A stretch of 64,000 bases of DNA from Prosthecobacter dejongeii (GCF_014203045.1 NZ_JACHIF010000010.1:124001-188000), one strand, 5' to 3'; positions 32,139 to 42,538 are shown, numbered from the stretch's first letter. A program made the numbers and translations. Notes: generated from the sequence alone by a model not told the origin.

Positions 32139-33902
32139 ATGAAATTATTCAAAACTAGCCTTACCATGGCTCTGCTCGGCACTGCCAGTGCCTGGGCGGC
32201 CCCCGTCATTCCCACGCCCTTTCCAGAAGGGCTTGCCGGCAACTACCAAGCCCTGCTTTATTCCCAGGATGGGGATGCAGGTTCCCCCGTCGGTCTGGTC
32301 ACCCTGGCAGTCACCACCAAAGGGGCTTTGACTGGCAAGCTAACCACACTAGAAAATAAGACCTATCCGCTCAAGGCCACACTCAGTTACGCCGATACGG
32401 AATCTCTAGTCGCCAATGCCCCCGCAGGCACCGCTACAGCCCCGACGATCCAAATCGTTCGCGGCAAAAACATTCCCAATCTGAGTGTCAATCTCACCAT
32501 CAAAGACTTCGAAGAAAATGATACCTTAGACATTTTCGTCAATGAAGAGGCCACCACTATCGGCAGTACCGAAAATGGCTTCAAGCAGATCACCTTCGCC
32601 AAAGGTGCCCTTCCTTACGCAGCAGCAGGAGCCTATACTGCCGCCTTTGAACTTGCTGATACCCCAGGGCAAAATGATCCTGCCGGTTCGGGTTATGCCG
32701 TTGGTAGCATTGATGCCAAAGGACTACTGAAACTGACAGGCAAGACGGGTGATGGCACGGTGTTTACCGCCGCTCTACCAGCAGGACCAGACTACCGTTA
32801 TGTGACATTTCTGAATCCCTACAAAAGGAATGATAGCTTCTTTGCAGGCAAGATTATCCTGACTGAGCGCAATAGCGGGGGCTTCCACATGACGCCAGCC
32901 GAAGCTGGTTACGACTTCCAGTGGAAGAAATCTTCTCTCCTGCCGAAGATCACAGACAAGAGCTACCGGGCAGGATTTGGCCCGCTGGATGTGTTGGTTT
33001 CCATGGAGCCTTGGACTGTGCCAGCCAAAGGAGAAACCGTGGCCGATCTTTTTGGCATCAGCGCTCTCGAAATTTTTAACATCGGCTACGATGGGGTTTT
33101 CCCAGGAACTGCATACACGAAGTATATTCCGGTCAAAGCAGGATTGACCGCCCAAAACACCCTGCGCATCGCTGCGGGCGGCGCAGGCAGCACTTCCGGA
33201 TTCGATCCGAGTCTTTGGGCTAAGATTATCACCACCAAGATTGACCCTAAAACAGGTAAATTTACCGCGACCGTCAATATTGAAGATACCATTGAGCCAA
33301 CAACCCCAACTGGGAAATCCAAGACGGTGAAACGGAAGGTAGCATTCGAAGGAGTTTTGCTTCGTCCGGACTCCGGGAGCCTAGCATCCATCGCTCAGGG
33401 GCAAATTATTCTTCCACCCAAGGATGTAAAGACGGAAACAACGACCTCGAGTATGTTTGCTTTCTCAGGCAACATTGTGGAAGATGCCATCTACGCTGCG
33501 GCGGCACCCACTGCAGGTACATATAAAGGCGTCATCATCAGACAGCCAAATGAACCAGAGGATTCTCAAGATGCGATAATTCCTTATGCTACCGGCACTC
33601 CTGGTCCACCCGCAGGTGCGAACATCACCTTTACGATTTCACCTGATCTCCAGACCCTTAACTTCCAGGGGCGATTGCTGAAGCTCAGAAATGATGGACG
33701 AGGAACAAACAACATCATCACGTACGACGATCTTCCAGGCAATATTACCAATAGTTGCCTTGTACATTTGCAGCTTGATGGCACCACCAAGCAAGTCGTT
33801 GGAATTTTTGCGACATACAATCAGTTTGGACGATCGGGTTTTTCAGTTATCACCAGGATCTCCAATTTCCTGCAACGTGACAATTCGATCATTAAGCAAT
33901 AA
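32139..33902 (+). CDS. Large secreted protein of unknown function
   Basis: From the ATG at 32139 this protein has 587 residues, with a signal peptide (M-K-L-F-K-T-S-L ending A-W-A). The mature protein is Gly/Thr/Ala-rich with beta-sheet character. It repeats a pattern of the type G-x-Y-x-A-L/F followed by V-G-x-V-T/S-I and K-G-x-L-T/K-L-T-G-K, at about residues 25-80 and 180-245. It resembles surface or extracellular proteins common in Verrucomicrobia, but no named domain was found. A strong terminator follows. Confidence 0.65.
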   Translation: MKLFKTSLTMALLGTASAWAAPVIPTPFPEGLAGNYQALLYSQDGDAGSPVGLVTLAVTTKGALTGKLTTLENKTYPLKATLSYADTESLVANAPAGTATAPTIQIVRGKNIPNLSVNLTIKDFEENDTLDIFVNEEATTIGSTENGFKQITFAKGALPYAAAGAYTAAFELADTPGQNDPAGSGYAVGSIDAKGLLKLTGKTGDGTVFTAALPAGPDYRYVTFLNPYKRNDSFFAGKIILTERNSGGFHMTPAEAGYDFQWKKSSLLPKITDKSYRAGFGPLDVLVSMEPWTVPAKGETVADLFGISALEIFNIGYDGVFPGTAYTKYIPVKAGLTAQNTLRIAAGGAGSTSGFDPSLWAKIITTKIDPKTGKFTATVNIEDTIEPTTPTGKSKTVKRKVAFEGVLLRPDSGSLASIAQGQIILPPKDVKTETTTSSMFAFSGNIVEDAIYAAAAPTAGTYKGVIIRQPNEPEDSQDAIIPYATGTPGPPAGANITFTISPDLQTLNFQGRLLKLRNDGRGTNNIITYDDLPGNITNSCLVHLQLDGTTKQVVGIFATYNQFGRSGFSVITRISNFLQRDNSIIKQ

Positions 33903-33927
33903 GCCAGCTTTCAGACTATAGAAATCA

Positions 33928-33960
33928 GCCCCCTGCGGAGCATCCGCAGGGGGCTTTTGG
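33928..33960 (+). terminator. Rho-independent terminator
   Basis: GCCCCCTGCGG pairs with CCGCAGGGGGC around a five-base loop, then TTTT. It serves the secreted-protein gene and may also end the converging methyltransferase. Confidence 0.85.
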
Positions 33961-33961
33961 T

Positions 33962-34984
33962 TTAATTCTTCACTGCCACCATAAATCCCCGCCCCACCAC
34001 GGTGTCCTGGTAGTCGCCCGGAGTGAAACCCGCCTCCACCAGCAGTTCAGCATACTCACCCGTGCTGTAGCATTTGCCCTGGGTGGAGTGCATGAGCAGA
34101 CAGGAATATTCCGCTACGTGTTGCGGGCCTGTTTTATCCGCATGGATGAAGGCATCATGAATGATCAGCAGGCCACCAGGAGGCAGTGAAGCGTGGGAGA
34201 TGGCGAGCAATTCGCGCACCTCTTTTACATCCCAGTCATGCAGGACATTCGAGTAAAGATGCACATCACAATCCAGCGGCAGACCTTCAAACATGTTCCC
34301 CGTGGTGACGCGGACCCGGTCTGCACAGCCACGCTCGACGATCAATTTCACCGCGATCCGGTCCACTGGAGCCTGATCAAAAACGGTCGCCTGCAAATGA
34401 GGATGCTGGGCCGCGATGCAGCAGGCGTAGATGCCGGAACCAGCACCGATATCGAGCAGCTTCTTTCGTCCCTTGAGATCGAGGCTTTTCGCCAAGGCCT
34501 GGGCTAGATATCGCCCTCGGCAATCCATGGCCGCTGTGAAACTGCGGGCAAAGTCCTCCTGCTCCATCGCCTTATGCCAGTCGAAAGCGGCCTTGTCGCC
34601 GGACCAACCTGCAGGCTTACCCGTGCGCAGAACTTCGAGGTAATCGCGCGCGATGGGGCGATCATGCAGGGAGGCGTAATAGGGGCCTAGAAACCACTCC
34701 GACTTGGAATGCAGGTGCTCTTGCCCTGTTGCGGAAAGATGGAACACACCGTCTTTCTGCATAACCCAGCCGTGGGTGGCAAATAGAGTCATCATCACAT
34801 CCACCGGACGCGGGCTAAAACCATGATGCGCACAGATTTGCTGCAATGAGGAAGGGTGAGAAGCCAGCCAAGTGAAAAAATCCATCTGCAAAGCAGCCGT
34901 GATGAGATCCACTGCATAAAGGCCATCACGATAGCGATAAAGACTCAGGGGATCAGTGCGGGGAGAGGCAGTAAGGTCGGTCAT
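33962..34984 (-). CDS. SAM-dependent O-methyltransferase-like protein
   Basis: From the ATG at 34984 this protein has 340 residues. The N-terminal helical dimerisation region (L-Y-R-Y-R-D-G-L then winged helix, to about 90) is followed by a class I methyltransferase domain with K-K-L-L-D-I-G-A-G-S-G-I-Y near 175-185 and the acidic loop before V-H-L-Y-S-N-V-L-H-D-W-D. This layout is that of acetylserotonin/plant-type O-methyltransferases (methyltransf_2). Substrate unknown. Divergent from a glutaredoxin gene. Confidence 0.82.
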   Translation of the reverse strand: MTDLTASPRTDPLSLYRYRDGLYAVDLITAALQMDFFTWLASHPSSLQQICAHHGFSPRPVDVMMTLFATHGWVMQKDGVFHLSATGQEHLHSKSEWFLGPYYASLHDRPIARDYLEVLRTGKPAGWSGDKAAFDWHKAMEQEDFARSFTAAMDCRGRYLAQALAKSLDLKGRKKLLDIGAGSGIYACCIAAQHPHLQATVFDQAPVDRIAVKLIVERGCADRVRVTTGNMFEGLPLDCDVHLYSNVLHDWDVKEVRELLAISHASLPPGGLLIIHDAFIHADKTGPQHVAEYSCLLMHSTQGKCYSTGEYAELLVEAGFTPGDYQDTVVGRGFMVAVKN

Positions 34985-35054
34985 AAAAGGATCATGGAAG
35001 AAGTCGCACACGTATGCTATCAGCGAAACAACGTCTTAACCTCCCCCTTTTCTC

Positions 35055-35297
35055 ATGACCCCGATTCTCTACGTAAAAACCGGCTGCCCCTGGTGTGATG
35101 AAGTCCTCGACTACATGGATGACAAAAAACTGCCTTATCAGAAAGTGGTCGTCTCAGGCAATGCCGCCGCCATGAAGGAAATGGTGGAACTCTCAGGCCA
35201 GAGCAAAGCACCGACGATGGACTGGGATGGTGAAGTATTGGCCGACTTTGGCGTGGATGAACTCATCCCCTTTCTCAAAGCTCACCAGGCCATTTAA
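35055..35297 (+). CDS. Glutaredoxin
   Basis: 80 residues with the active site C-P-W-C at positions 11-14, following I-L-Y-V-K-T-G, and the glutathione-binding A-P-T-M region near 52-55 (cis-Pro). A thiol-disulfide reductase of the glutaredoxin family. Compact and complete. Confidence 0.9.
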   Translation: MTPILYVKTGCPWCDEVLDYMDDKKLPYQKVVVSGNAAAMKEMVELSGQSKAPTMDWDGEVLADFGVDELIPFLKAHQAI

Positions 35298-35306
35298 GTC
35301 GGCGCT

Positions 35307-36257
35307 TCAACGAGAAAACGGTGGCAGTGCCCCTGGAGTTTGACTGATTTTTTCAATCAGCAATCTTGTGTATTCGGCACTGCCCTCAGGCCCGAGGTGA
35401 TAGCCATCGTAAAAATAGTCTGCCCGCTGGTACAGAGATTCTCCCGCCACGATCACTGGCACCTGGGCCGCAGCCGCACTGGCGAGGGCACAGTCCGGCA
35501 TCGTGTATGGCTTGGTCATGGGAATGGCCAAAAGGAGGGCGTGTACATGTCCCTCATTCAGCGTTTTTAAAAGCTCTGTCAGCATCTCGCAGGTCTCGGG
35601 CGGCATATCGGCCTTTGGCACCGCAGGGGCCATTTCCTCACGCACTACACCGATGGTCTGACTCGTTTCGGTATAACCAGGGATGAGATTATAAAAAACC
35701 AGCGGCTGCACTCGCGTACGATGAGCAAAGGACATCGAAACTCGCGCCAGTAATACTTTTGAGATCGCTTCCACATCCCCCTCTTGTTGACCTAACAGTT
35801 GAGGCATATCCGCCACACTGGTGTAAAAAGCAGCCAAGCGATCTGGTTCAAAACGGTTATCCAGCACATGCAACCGGGCAGAGCCCAGCAAAACCAAGTC
35901 GGGCAGAGCCCCCGTTTGGTCAAAGTAGCGGCGGTACCCATAATACCATTGGTTGATGCTGGTGCCATCGGGGTACATCGCCACCAGTTCCACCTCCCGC
36001 CCAGTCAGCCTCGTGAGGCCCGTCTTGAGGATCTCTTTATCCAGGCCATCTCGGGACAATGAATTGCCCAAAATAAGGACTTTCAGCCGCTCTGCAGGCG
36101 CTGCTTTCAAAGAGGCTGCCGCTTCAGGCAGCGAGCGAATGTGGCGCACATCCTTGGACAGACGCACCTCAAACAATCGCGCGCCCACCTCCAGCCCCGC
36201 CAAAGACAGGACCACAAATAAAATCACCTTCACCTCAGCCAGACGGAGCAAGTTCAT
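35307..36257 (-). CDS. SGNH-like protein paired with MBOAT acyltransferase
   Basis: From the ATG at 36257 (M-N-L-L-R-L-A-E-V) this protein has 316 residues with an N-terminal membrane anchor. An SGNH-type block I is visible as L-G-N-S-L-S-R-D-G near residue 60, and the C-terminal catalytic-like D-G-Y-H-L-G-P-E-G-S-A-E-Y near 290. Its start lies five bases after the MBOAT stop, a typical AlgI/AlgJ- or PatA/PatB-like arrangement. It probably transfers or removes acetyl groups on an envelope polysaccharide. The ORF can be read upstream to 36359, but that would overlap the MBOAT gene. Confidence 0.75.
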   Translation of the reverse strand: MNLLRLAEVKVILFVVLSLAGLEVGARLFEVRLSKDVRHIRSLPEAAASLKAAPAERLKVLILGNSLSRDGLDKEILKTGLTRLTGREVELVAMYPDGTSINQWYYGYRRYFDQTGALPDLVLLGSARLHVLDNRFEPDRLAAFYTSVADMPQLLGQQEGDVEAISKVLLARVSMSFAHRTRVQPLVFYNLIPGYTETSQTIGVVREEMAPAVPKADMPPETCEMLTELLKTLNEGHVHALLLAIPMTKPYTMPDCALASAAAAQVPVIVAGESLYQRADYFYDGYHLGPEGSAEYTRLLIEKISQTPGALPPFSR

Positions 36258-36262
36258 ACGGT

Positions 36263-37681
36263 TCAGAAGTGAAAGTAAATAAACTCTGCGGGCACTGGCG
36301 GTGGGAAGAAAAGCATCATCAGCACCAAGTACAGATACAATACGGCCCGCCAAAACCACGCGACTTTCAGCAGGGCCAGATCATCTTTCCGGCTTTCCAG
36401 CCATGCCTCAAAGGCCAACCAGGGGAAAATGAAAAAGGCGATCAAAGAGGCCGTCGTCTGCGCATAAGGTGTCAGGGTCCAGCCAGCTCCTAAACGAAGA
36501 AAAAGCGCCCAGGCCTGCTCGAAGCTCTCTGCGCGGAAGACCAGCCAAGTCAGGCAGACCAGATGAAAGGTCACCAGCCATTTCACTGTCTTTTGCCACC
36601 TCGGAGATGAGGCACCGCTCCCCTTCCCACTTCGGCTGAAAGCACGATGCATGGCTAACCATAGGCCATGGATGCCCCCCCACACCACAAAGGTCCAGGC
36701 AGCCCCATGCCACAGCCCGCCTAGCAGCATGGTCACTAGCAAATTCCGATAAGTGCGCCAAGCCCCATCTCGATTGCCGCCTAACGGAATGTAAAGATAA
36801 TCGCGCAGCCAAGTCGAAAGACTGATGTGCCAACGCTGCCAAAAATCTTGCGGGCTCAGGGCAAAATAAGGCCGACGAAAATTCGTGACCAGATCAAACC
36901 CTAACCAGCAGGCCGTGCCGCAGGCGATGGAGCTGTACCCGGCAAAATCTCCATAAATCTGAAAAGCAAAGGCATACACTCCCAGCAAGACCTCAGCCCC
37001 AGTCAAGTCCTGTGGCCTGGCTGTAAACACATGCCCCGCCAGCCAGGCCATATTATCCGCCAAGACCACTTTTAAAAATAGCCCCGTCAGCACCAGATAC
37101 AGCCCCTCGCGAAAACGCTTTTCATCACAGGCAGGGCGCTCCTTTCCCATCTGCGGCAGCAGTAGAGTTGAGCGATTGATCGGCCCAGCGACCAACTGCG
37201 GGAAGAACGAGATGAACAGCGCAAACTCCACAAAATTCCGTGAAGCAGGCGTATCGCGCCGATACACATCAATCGTGTAGCTGAGCGCATGGAACGTAAA
37301 AAAAGAAATCCCAGCGGGCAGCATGATCTGTAGGATCCAGGGAGTCTCCACCATCCCCATCGTTTGCAGCAGCACGGATAACTCATGGGTGAAAAAGCCC
37401 AGGTATTTAAACACCGCCAAAATGGATAGACTGATGACCAGACTCCAGCCCAGCCAGAACTTGCGCTGCCTGGCATCCTCAGCCGCCGCTATCTTCAGGC
37501 CGGCGTGGTAATTCAAAACCGTGCAGAAGAAAATCAGCCCCAGAAAACGCCAGTCAAAGCAGCCGTAAAAAAAGTAGCTCACACTTAGCAGCCACACATT
37601 CTGGCCAACAAGACGTAGGCGGCTGTAAATCAGCGCCACCAGTCCGAAGAAAAGCCAAAATCCAAAACTGTTGAACCACAT
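36263..37681 (-). CDS. MBOAT-family O-acyltransferase (AlgI-like)
   Basis: 472 residues with about ten hydrophobic segments. The MBOAT signature is D-F-W-Q-R-W-H-I-S-L-S-T-W-L-R-D-Y near residue 280 and the invariant His in G-G-L-W-H-G-A-A-W near 320. AlgI-type proteins pass an acyl group across the inner membrane to an SGNH partner. That partner is the next gene, so the two form an envelope polysaccharide O-acetylation unit. The polysaccharide is not identifiable here. Confidence 0.9.
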   Translation of the reverse strand: MWFNSFGFWLFFGLVALIYSRLRLVGQNVWLLSVSYFFYGCFDWRFLGLIFFCTVLNYHAGLKIAAAEDARQRKFWLGWSLVISLSILAVFKYLGFFTHELSVLLQTMGMVETPWILQIMLPAGISFFTFHALSYTIDVYRRDTPASRNFVEFALFISFFPQLVAGPINRSTLLLPQMGKERPACDEKRFREGLYLVLTGLFLKVVLADNMAWLAGHVFTARPQDLTGAEVLLGVYAFAFQIYGDFAGYSSIACGTACWLGFDLVTNFRRPYFALSPQDFWQRWHISLSTWLRDYLYIPLGGNRDGAWRTYRNLLVTMLLGGLWHGAAWTFVVWGGIHGLWLAMHRAFSRSGKGSGASSPRWQKTVKWLVTFHLVCLTWLVFRAESFEQAWALFLRLGAGWTLTPYAQTTASLIAFFIFPWLAFEAWLESRKDDLALLKVAWFWRAVLYLYLVLMMLFFPPPVPAEFIYFHF

Positions 37682-37838
37682 GCGAAATGAGGGGACCAGA
37701 AAAGTCTGCGTCCCTTTTCACCCAAATGGCAGCCGAATCAACCGCAGGAGTGCAAAAGGCGGCTTCACCAACGCAGAGTTTTCCACTTCTGCGATGCGCG
37801 GTTGCCTCCGGCTCTTGGCGCGCTATCCATCCCGCCCC

Positions 37839-39089
37839 ATGAAGATCTTGGTCACAGGCAAAGGCGGGCGCGAACACGCCCTCATCACCGCATTGAGCGA
37901 ATCCCCGCAAAAGCACGAGCTGTATTCGTACCCTGGCAGCGATGCCATCGCCACTCTGGCCACTCGCGTGGACTTGGCTGGCCTGCCAGAGCTGATCCAG
38001 TGGATGAAAGACCACGCCATTGATCTCTGCGTGGCCGGTGAGGAAGCCTGGCTGGTCAAAGACCGTGGTCTGGCGAATCTATGCGCCGAAGCCAACATTC
38101 CGTGTTGGGGTCCCTACAAAGAATCGGCCCAGTTAGAAGCCTCCAAAATTTTCGCCAAGCGTTTTCTCCAGCGCCACAGCATCCCCACCGCAGATTTCAC
38201 GGTGGCCACCACGGCTGCTGAGGCCAAAGCCGCACTCAATCAATTTCCCATCGTCCTCAAATTCGATGGTCTCGCTGCGGGCAAAGGCGTAGCCGTCTGC
38301 CCTGACCGCGCAGAGGCTGAGGCCTTCATTGATGACGTGTTGGAAAAACGCGTCTTCGGTGCCGGAGATCTCCTCATCGAACAATGCCTCTCCGGGCCTG
38401 AAATCAGCATCTTCGTCTCTGTCTGTGATGATCAATACCAGATCCTCATGCCCGCGCGTGACTACAAACGCATCGGCGACAATGACCAAGGTCCCAACAC
38501 GGGGGGCATGGGCGCCGTGGCCAGTCGTCAGCTCGCCACCCCCGAGCTAATGACGCAGATTGAGAACGAGATGGTTAAAGTCACCGTGCAAGGCCTGCAG
38601 AAGGATGGGCTGAAATATCGTGGTTTCCTCTACTTCGGCATCATGCTCACCCCCACGGGCCCACAAATGTTGGAGTTCAACTGCCGCTTTGGCGATCCAG
38701 AAGCCGAGGCAGTGATGCCCATGGTCCGTGGTGACTTTGCCAATTACGTCTTCGAAGCCGCCAAGGGCAGCCTCAAGCCTGAGCTCATCCAGTTTGCCGA
38801 AGGCTGGAGCATTTGCCTCATCTCCGCATCCGCAGGTTATCCCGTCAGCTCCCGTAATGGGGATGTGATCTCTGGTCTGGAGAGCGTGGAAGGTGCCCGC
38901 GTGTATCACTGTGGCACGCGCAAAAATGCAGCGGGTCAGTTTGAGACCAACGGTGGTCGCGTTTTAGCCATCGTGGCGCAGGGCACCACCCGCCAAGAGG
39001 CCCGCGATAAAGCCTATGCCGAGTCCCGAAAAGTCACCTTCGATGGCCTGCAACGCCGCACGGACATCGCCACCATGCACTTTGACTAA
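37839..39089 (+). CDS. purD: Phosphoribosylamine--glycine ligase
   Basis: From the ATG at 37839 (M-K-I-L-V-T-G-K-G-G-R-E-H-A) this protein has 416 residues, the normal length. It shows the N-domain G-G-R-E-H-A, the ATP-grasp segment V-L-K-F-D-G-L-A-A-G-K-G-V near 145, P-A-R-D-Y-K-R near 205, and F-N-C-R-F-G-D-P-E near 290. It catalyses step two of purine synthesis. It stands alone, with a hairpin shared with rnd downstream. Confidence 0.95.
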   Translation: MKILVTGKGGREHALITALSESPQKHELYSYPGSDAIATLATRVDLAGLPELIQWMKDHAIDLCVAGEEAWLVKDRGLANLCAEANIPCWGPYKESAQLEASKIFAKRFLQRHSIPTADFTVATTAAEAKAALNQFPIVLKFDGLAAGKGVAVCPDRAEAEAFIDDVLEKRVFGAGDLLIEQCLSGPEISIFVSVCDDQYQILMPARDYKRIGDNDQGPNTGGMGAVASRQLATPELMTQIENEMVKVTVQGLQKDGLKYRGFLYFGIMLTPTGPQMLEFNCRFGDPEAEAVMPMVRGDFANYVFEAAKGSLKPELIQFAEGWSICLISASAGYPVSSRNGDVISGLESVEGARVYHCGTRKNAAGQFETNGGRVLAIVAQGTTRQEARDKAYAESRKVTFDGLQRRTDIATMHFD

Positions 39090-39102
39090 ACTCGGCGAAA
39101 AC

Positions 39103-39135
39103 GGGTGAAGCGACGGATAACCGCCCGCTTCACCC
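39103..39135. terminator. Bidirectional hairpin between purD and rnd
   Basis: GGGTGAAGCG pairs with CGCTTCACCC. Both genes converge on it. No T-run, so it may act as a T-less terminator. Confidence 0.5.
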
Positions 39136-39146
39136 CGCTCATCTGC

Positions 39147-40307
39147 CTAGGCCGCCTCTGCTTGAGGCAAGATGTTCGCCAGAGGTTCCTTCAGCAGTTC
39201 ACGCTGCCATACCATCAGCGCCTCCAAGCCTGCGCTTTCAGCCACCACTTCTTCCAGAGTGCTGCGGGAGCCTAGCAAGCTGCTTTCGATATCCAAGCTC
39301 TCTGCCACCTTATCACGGAGGCTGCACAGGCTATCAATCTGCTCGCGCTGCGCATCTGTGAGGCGCGCTTTCGCTTTCTTCACACGCTGTGGCCAAGACG
39401 CCTGCCCGGCACGGAAGACATCGGCGATGAGATCGTGAAATTCTTTTTTCCAGCGTGGCCTCCATCCCCCTGGGGGATTCATCACTCCGCCCGCCTCGAA
39501 AGTTTCCGCGTAGATGACCATCTGTTTATTGGACATCACGCGGTAACAAGGAATGTCCCGCTCCATGGCGATGCCTTCTCGCCACTCCCACATGCTTTTC
39601 AGAATGGCCAATCCCTTCGAATGCAAGCGGCCACTGCCCTGCACACGCCAGGGGTCTTCCTTCGGGGCCATGCTGCGCGCGGCCACATCCACCTGGAGAT
39701 CGCGGCAGCTTTCTTCAAACCAGGACTCTCGCCCTTTTTCGCGAAGCAGCTTCATCAGATAATCCGCCAGGGGAATCAGATAACGCACGTCATCCACGGC
39801 GTAAGAAAGCATGTGCTCCGGCAGCGGTCGGCGGCTCCAGTCAGCCTTCTGCGAGGCTTTAGAAAGCTGCAGGCCAAACATCGCATGGATCAAAGCGGCT
39901 AACCCAAACTGCCGGAAACCGACCAAACGGGCCGCGATCTGCGTATCCCGGACCACCCGTGGAGCCCACCCGTAGGTACGGCGCAGCATCGTGAGGTCAT
40001 AATCAGACCCATGAAACCAAAGCTCGTGCCGATCTAGCAGCGCTAGCAAGCCAGAAACATCCTCAATGGCCAAAGGATCAACCAACGCAAAGCGACCCGC
40101 ACACGCGACCTGCAAGAGACACAGCTTTTCGTGATAATGGTGCAGCGAATCCGCCTCAGTATCCAAACAACAGCGGTTTTCACCCGTTGCCTGCATGTGT
40201 GCCTCCGTCTCTTGCAACCATTGCTGCAAATGCTCCGCTGTATCAATGAAGACATAGTCACCCGGAACGATCGCCGGGGGGATCAGGGGTGGGACGACGT
40301 CACTCAT
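39147..40307 (-). CDS. rnd: Ribonuclease D
   Basis: 386 residues. DEDD exonuclease motifs: L-D-T-E-A-D near 49, H-G-S-D-Y-D near 99, and Y-A-V-D-D-V-R-Y-L near 170 with the catalytic Tyr. An HRDC-like helical domain follows at about 215-295. It processes tRNA 3' ends. The ATG overlaps the rho stop by four bases, so it is the last gene of a coaE-rho-rnd unit. Confidence 0.9.
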   Translation of the reverse strand: MSDVVPPLIPPAIVPGDYVFIDTAEHLQQWLQETEAHMQATGENRCCLDTEADSLHHYHEKLCLLQVACAGRFALVDPLAIEDVSGLLALLDRHELWFHGSDYDLTMLRRTYGWAPRVVRDTQIAARLVGFRQFGLAALIHAMFGLQLSKASQKADWSRRPLPEHMLSYAVDDVRYLIPLADYLMKLLREKGRESWFEESCRDLQVDVAARSMAPKEDPWRVQGSGRLHSKGLAILKSMWEWREGIAMERDIPCYRVMSNKQMVIYAETFEAGGVMNPPGGWRPRWKKEFHDLIADVFRAGQASWPQRVKKAKARLTDAQREQIDSLCSLRDKVAESLDIESSLLGSRSTLEEVVAESAGLEALMVWQRELLKEPLANILPQAEAA

Positions 40308-41776
40308 TTCAGACCAGTGAGCAAAATTTCAGCATTGTTACTGGTGCGGTTGATGTTGCGGATCAACAGCTCCAAAGCTTCCACCGCCGGCACCTGCGCC
40401 AGTTGCTTGCGGATGGCGGACACACGCTTGAACTCGTCTGGATGGTAGAGAAGGTCATCCCGGCGTGTGCCGGATTTCAAGACGTGCAAAGCTGGGAAAA
40501 TACGGCGCTCAGAGATCTCACGATCCAGGGTCGCCTCCATGTTACCCGTTCCCTTAAATTCCTCAAAGATGAGGTCATCCATGCGGTTCTCTGTCTCGAT
40601 CAAAGCCGTGGCGATGATCGTCAAGCTACCGCCTTCTTCCACATTGCGGGCAGCGCCAAAGAATTTTTTCGGCTTGATCATGGCCTTCGAGTCCATACCG
40701 CCAGACATCGTTCGGGCCCCCTTACCACCCCCGCTCTGGCTATTGTAACCACGCGCCAGACGGGTGAGGGAATCCAGCAGGATCACCACATCCTTCCCAG
40801 CTTCCACCAGACGGCAGGCACGCTCACGCACCAGTTCCGCCAATTGGCTGTGACGTTTCGGGCTTTCATCAAAGGTGGAGCTGTAGATTTCGCAACCGCT
40901 CACAGACTCTTCAAAATCCGTCACTTCTTCAGGGCGCTCGTCCAGCAGAAGGATGATCAGGGAAATTTCCTTGTGATTGTGGACAATGGACTTCGCGATG
41001 TCCTTTAGCAGCACCGTTTTACCCGAGCGCGGGGAAGCATTGATCAACCCACGCTGGCCTTTACCAAGGGGAGCCACCAGGTCCATGATGCGGACAGAGG
41101 CTGGACAAGGCTTGGCCATTTCCAGAATGATCCGCTGGTTCGGGAACATCGCGGTCAATTTGTCAAAATGCACCGGCGGCTGCCAAGTATCAATGGATAC
41201 CCCATCCACCTCCAAGATGCGATCAATGGCCAGATACTTATCCCGGTCCTTAGGCGCACGCGCATAGCCAGTGATCTGGTTGCCAGGTCGGAGATTGAAT
41301 TTCCGAACCAAGAAGAGCGGGATGAAAACATCCTCAGGCAGCGGAGCGAAACTGTACTTTGGGTAACGGATCAGCCCAAAGTTATCGCTGCCAATCTCCA
41401 AAACACCATCCACCTTCACACGGGTGCGATGGTCTGCCATCCAGGCCAGCAGGTCGTAAATCAACTGATGCTTGGAACGACTCGCGTTCATGCGAAAGTT
41501 CACGCTCTCGGCCAAGGCTTGAATTTCTGAAAGCGAGGCTTCCTGAAGATCATTCAGGGAAATTTCAGCCGGGAACGGCGGTTCGGCTGTAGGGGGCGAG
41601 AACTTTTCCTGCGGCGCATCCGCACGGCCTCGCCCATCGGCCACTGGCGTAGGAGGGACATCGGCGACCTCAGAAGGTGTCTCGGCAGCCAAGGCTTTAG
41701 GGACTTCCGCAGCAGGCGCGTCAGTGGCGGGAGATAGGACCTCAGAAGAGGTCTCGGGGGAGTCGGTTGGATTCAT
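40304..41776 (-). CDS. rho: Transcription termination factor Rho
   Basis: From the ATG at 41776 (overlapping the coaE stop by four bases) this protein has 490 residues. The first 90 are Pro/Ala/Glu-rich and extra relative to E. coli. The RNA-binding cold-shock-like domain (D-G-V-L-E-I near 137) and the ATPase follow, with P-loop S-P-R-S-G-K-T near 225, Q-loop and R-finger regions, and G-G-G-K-G near 330. It releases RNA from paused polymerase. The tight operon with coaE and rnd is visible in the overlaps. Confidence 0.95.
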   Translation of the reverse strand: MNPTDSPETSSEVLSPATDAPAAEVPKALAAETPSEVADVPPTPVADGRGRADAPQEKFSPPTAEPPFPAEISLNDLQEASLSEIQALAESVNFRMNASRSKHQLIYDLLAWMADHRTRVKVDGVLEIGSDNFGLIRYPKYSFAPLPEDVFIPLFLVRKFNLRPGNQITGYARAPKDRDKYLAIDRILEVDGVSIDTWQPPVHFDKLTAMFPNQRIILEMAKPCPASVRIMDLVAPLGKGQRGLINASPRSGKTVLLKDIAKSIVHNHKEISLIILLLDERPEEVTDFEESVSGCEIYSSTFDESPKRHSQLAELVRERACRLVEAGKDVVILLDSLTRLARGYNSQSGGGKGARTMSGGMDSKAMIKPKKFFGAARNVEEGGSLTIIATALIETENRMDDLIFEEFKGTGNMEATLDREISERRIFPALHVLKSGTRRDDLLYHPDEFKRVSAIRKQLAQVPAVEALELLIRNINRTSNNAEILLTGLK

Positions 41777-42387
41777 GCTTGCCAATGCTGTCTTGCCAGT
41801 GTCAGCACTTGAGCTTCAAGAGCGCTGCGGTCACCATCATTCCAGATGACCACATCTCCTCTTTCAACTTTGGCTTCGATGGGCCACTGAGCCCTCAACA
41901 TCTGTTCGATTATTGATTCGTCGAGACCTCGACGTTCCATCAACCGCCTTTTCTGAACTTCCGGGCTAGCAGCCACGACGATGATCAGATCCGCTGATAC
42001 TGTACCTCCAATCTCATAGTGCAGGGGCACCTCCGCAAGGAAAAGATTTGCCCCCCCATTCAAGTGGGCTTCTCGGCTCTTTTCCAAGTCTTGCAGCACC
42101 CCCGGATGCAAGATCTTCTCCAAAATCTGCCTTTTTACGACATCGGCAAAGACTTCACTGCGCAGCCACTCCCGATTCGCGACGTCTTTTCCGTCTTTAG
42201 AAACCACTGCATCTTCCCCAAGCTGTCGCTTCAATTCCCCCAGAACCGCAGGCTCATCCATCAAAGTCTGTGCCGAGCGATCCGCCGAAAAAACTTCAAA
42301 TCCATTTTTAAGAAGGTGTTTAGCAAGCAATTCCGTCACTGAGCTTTTTCCACAGCCAATACCACCGGTGATGATCCATGAAGTCAT
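41773..42387 (-). CDS. coaE: Dephospho-CoA kinase
   Basis: 204 residues. P-loop G-G-I-G-C-G-K-S near residue 8, F-S-A-D near 33 (substrate Asp), and the R-R-L-M-E-R-R lid near 155. It phosphorylates dephospho-CoA to CoA. First gene of the coaE-rho-rnd unit. Confidence 0.93.
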   Translation of the reverse strand: MTSWIITGGIGCGKSSVTELLAKHLLKNGFEVFSADRSAQTLMDEPAVLGELKRQLGEDAVVSKDGKDVANREWLRSEVFADVVKRQILEKILHPGVLQDLEKSREAHLNGGANLFLAEVPLHYEIGGTVSADLIIVVAASPEVQKRRLMERRGLDESIIEQMLRAQWPIEAKVERGDVVIWNDGDRSALEAQVLTLARQHWQA

Positions 42388-42538
42388 AGTTGGAAGACTG
42401 AAATTTTAGAAAGTGGATGAGCGGAAAGATTGCAATGAAACCACAGCACAAACCGCAATCAAGGCCCCCTCGTCAAACTCCTCGGGGAGAGCCCGCTTCA
42501 CTGCTTTTAAAAAGCCGAAGGCATGGTTATAAAAGCAA

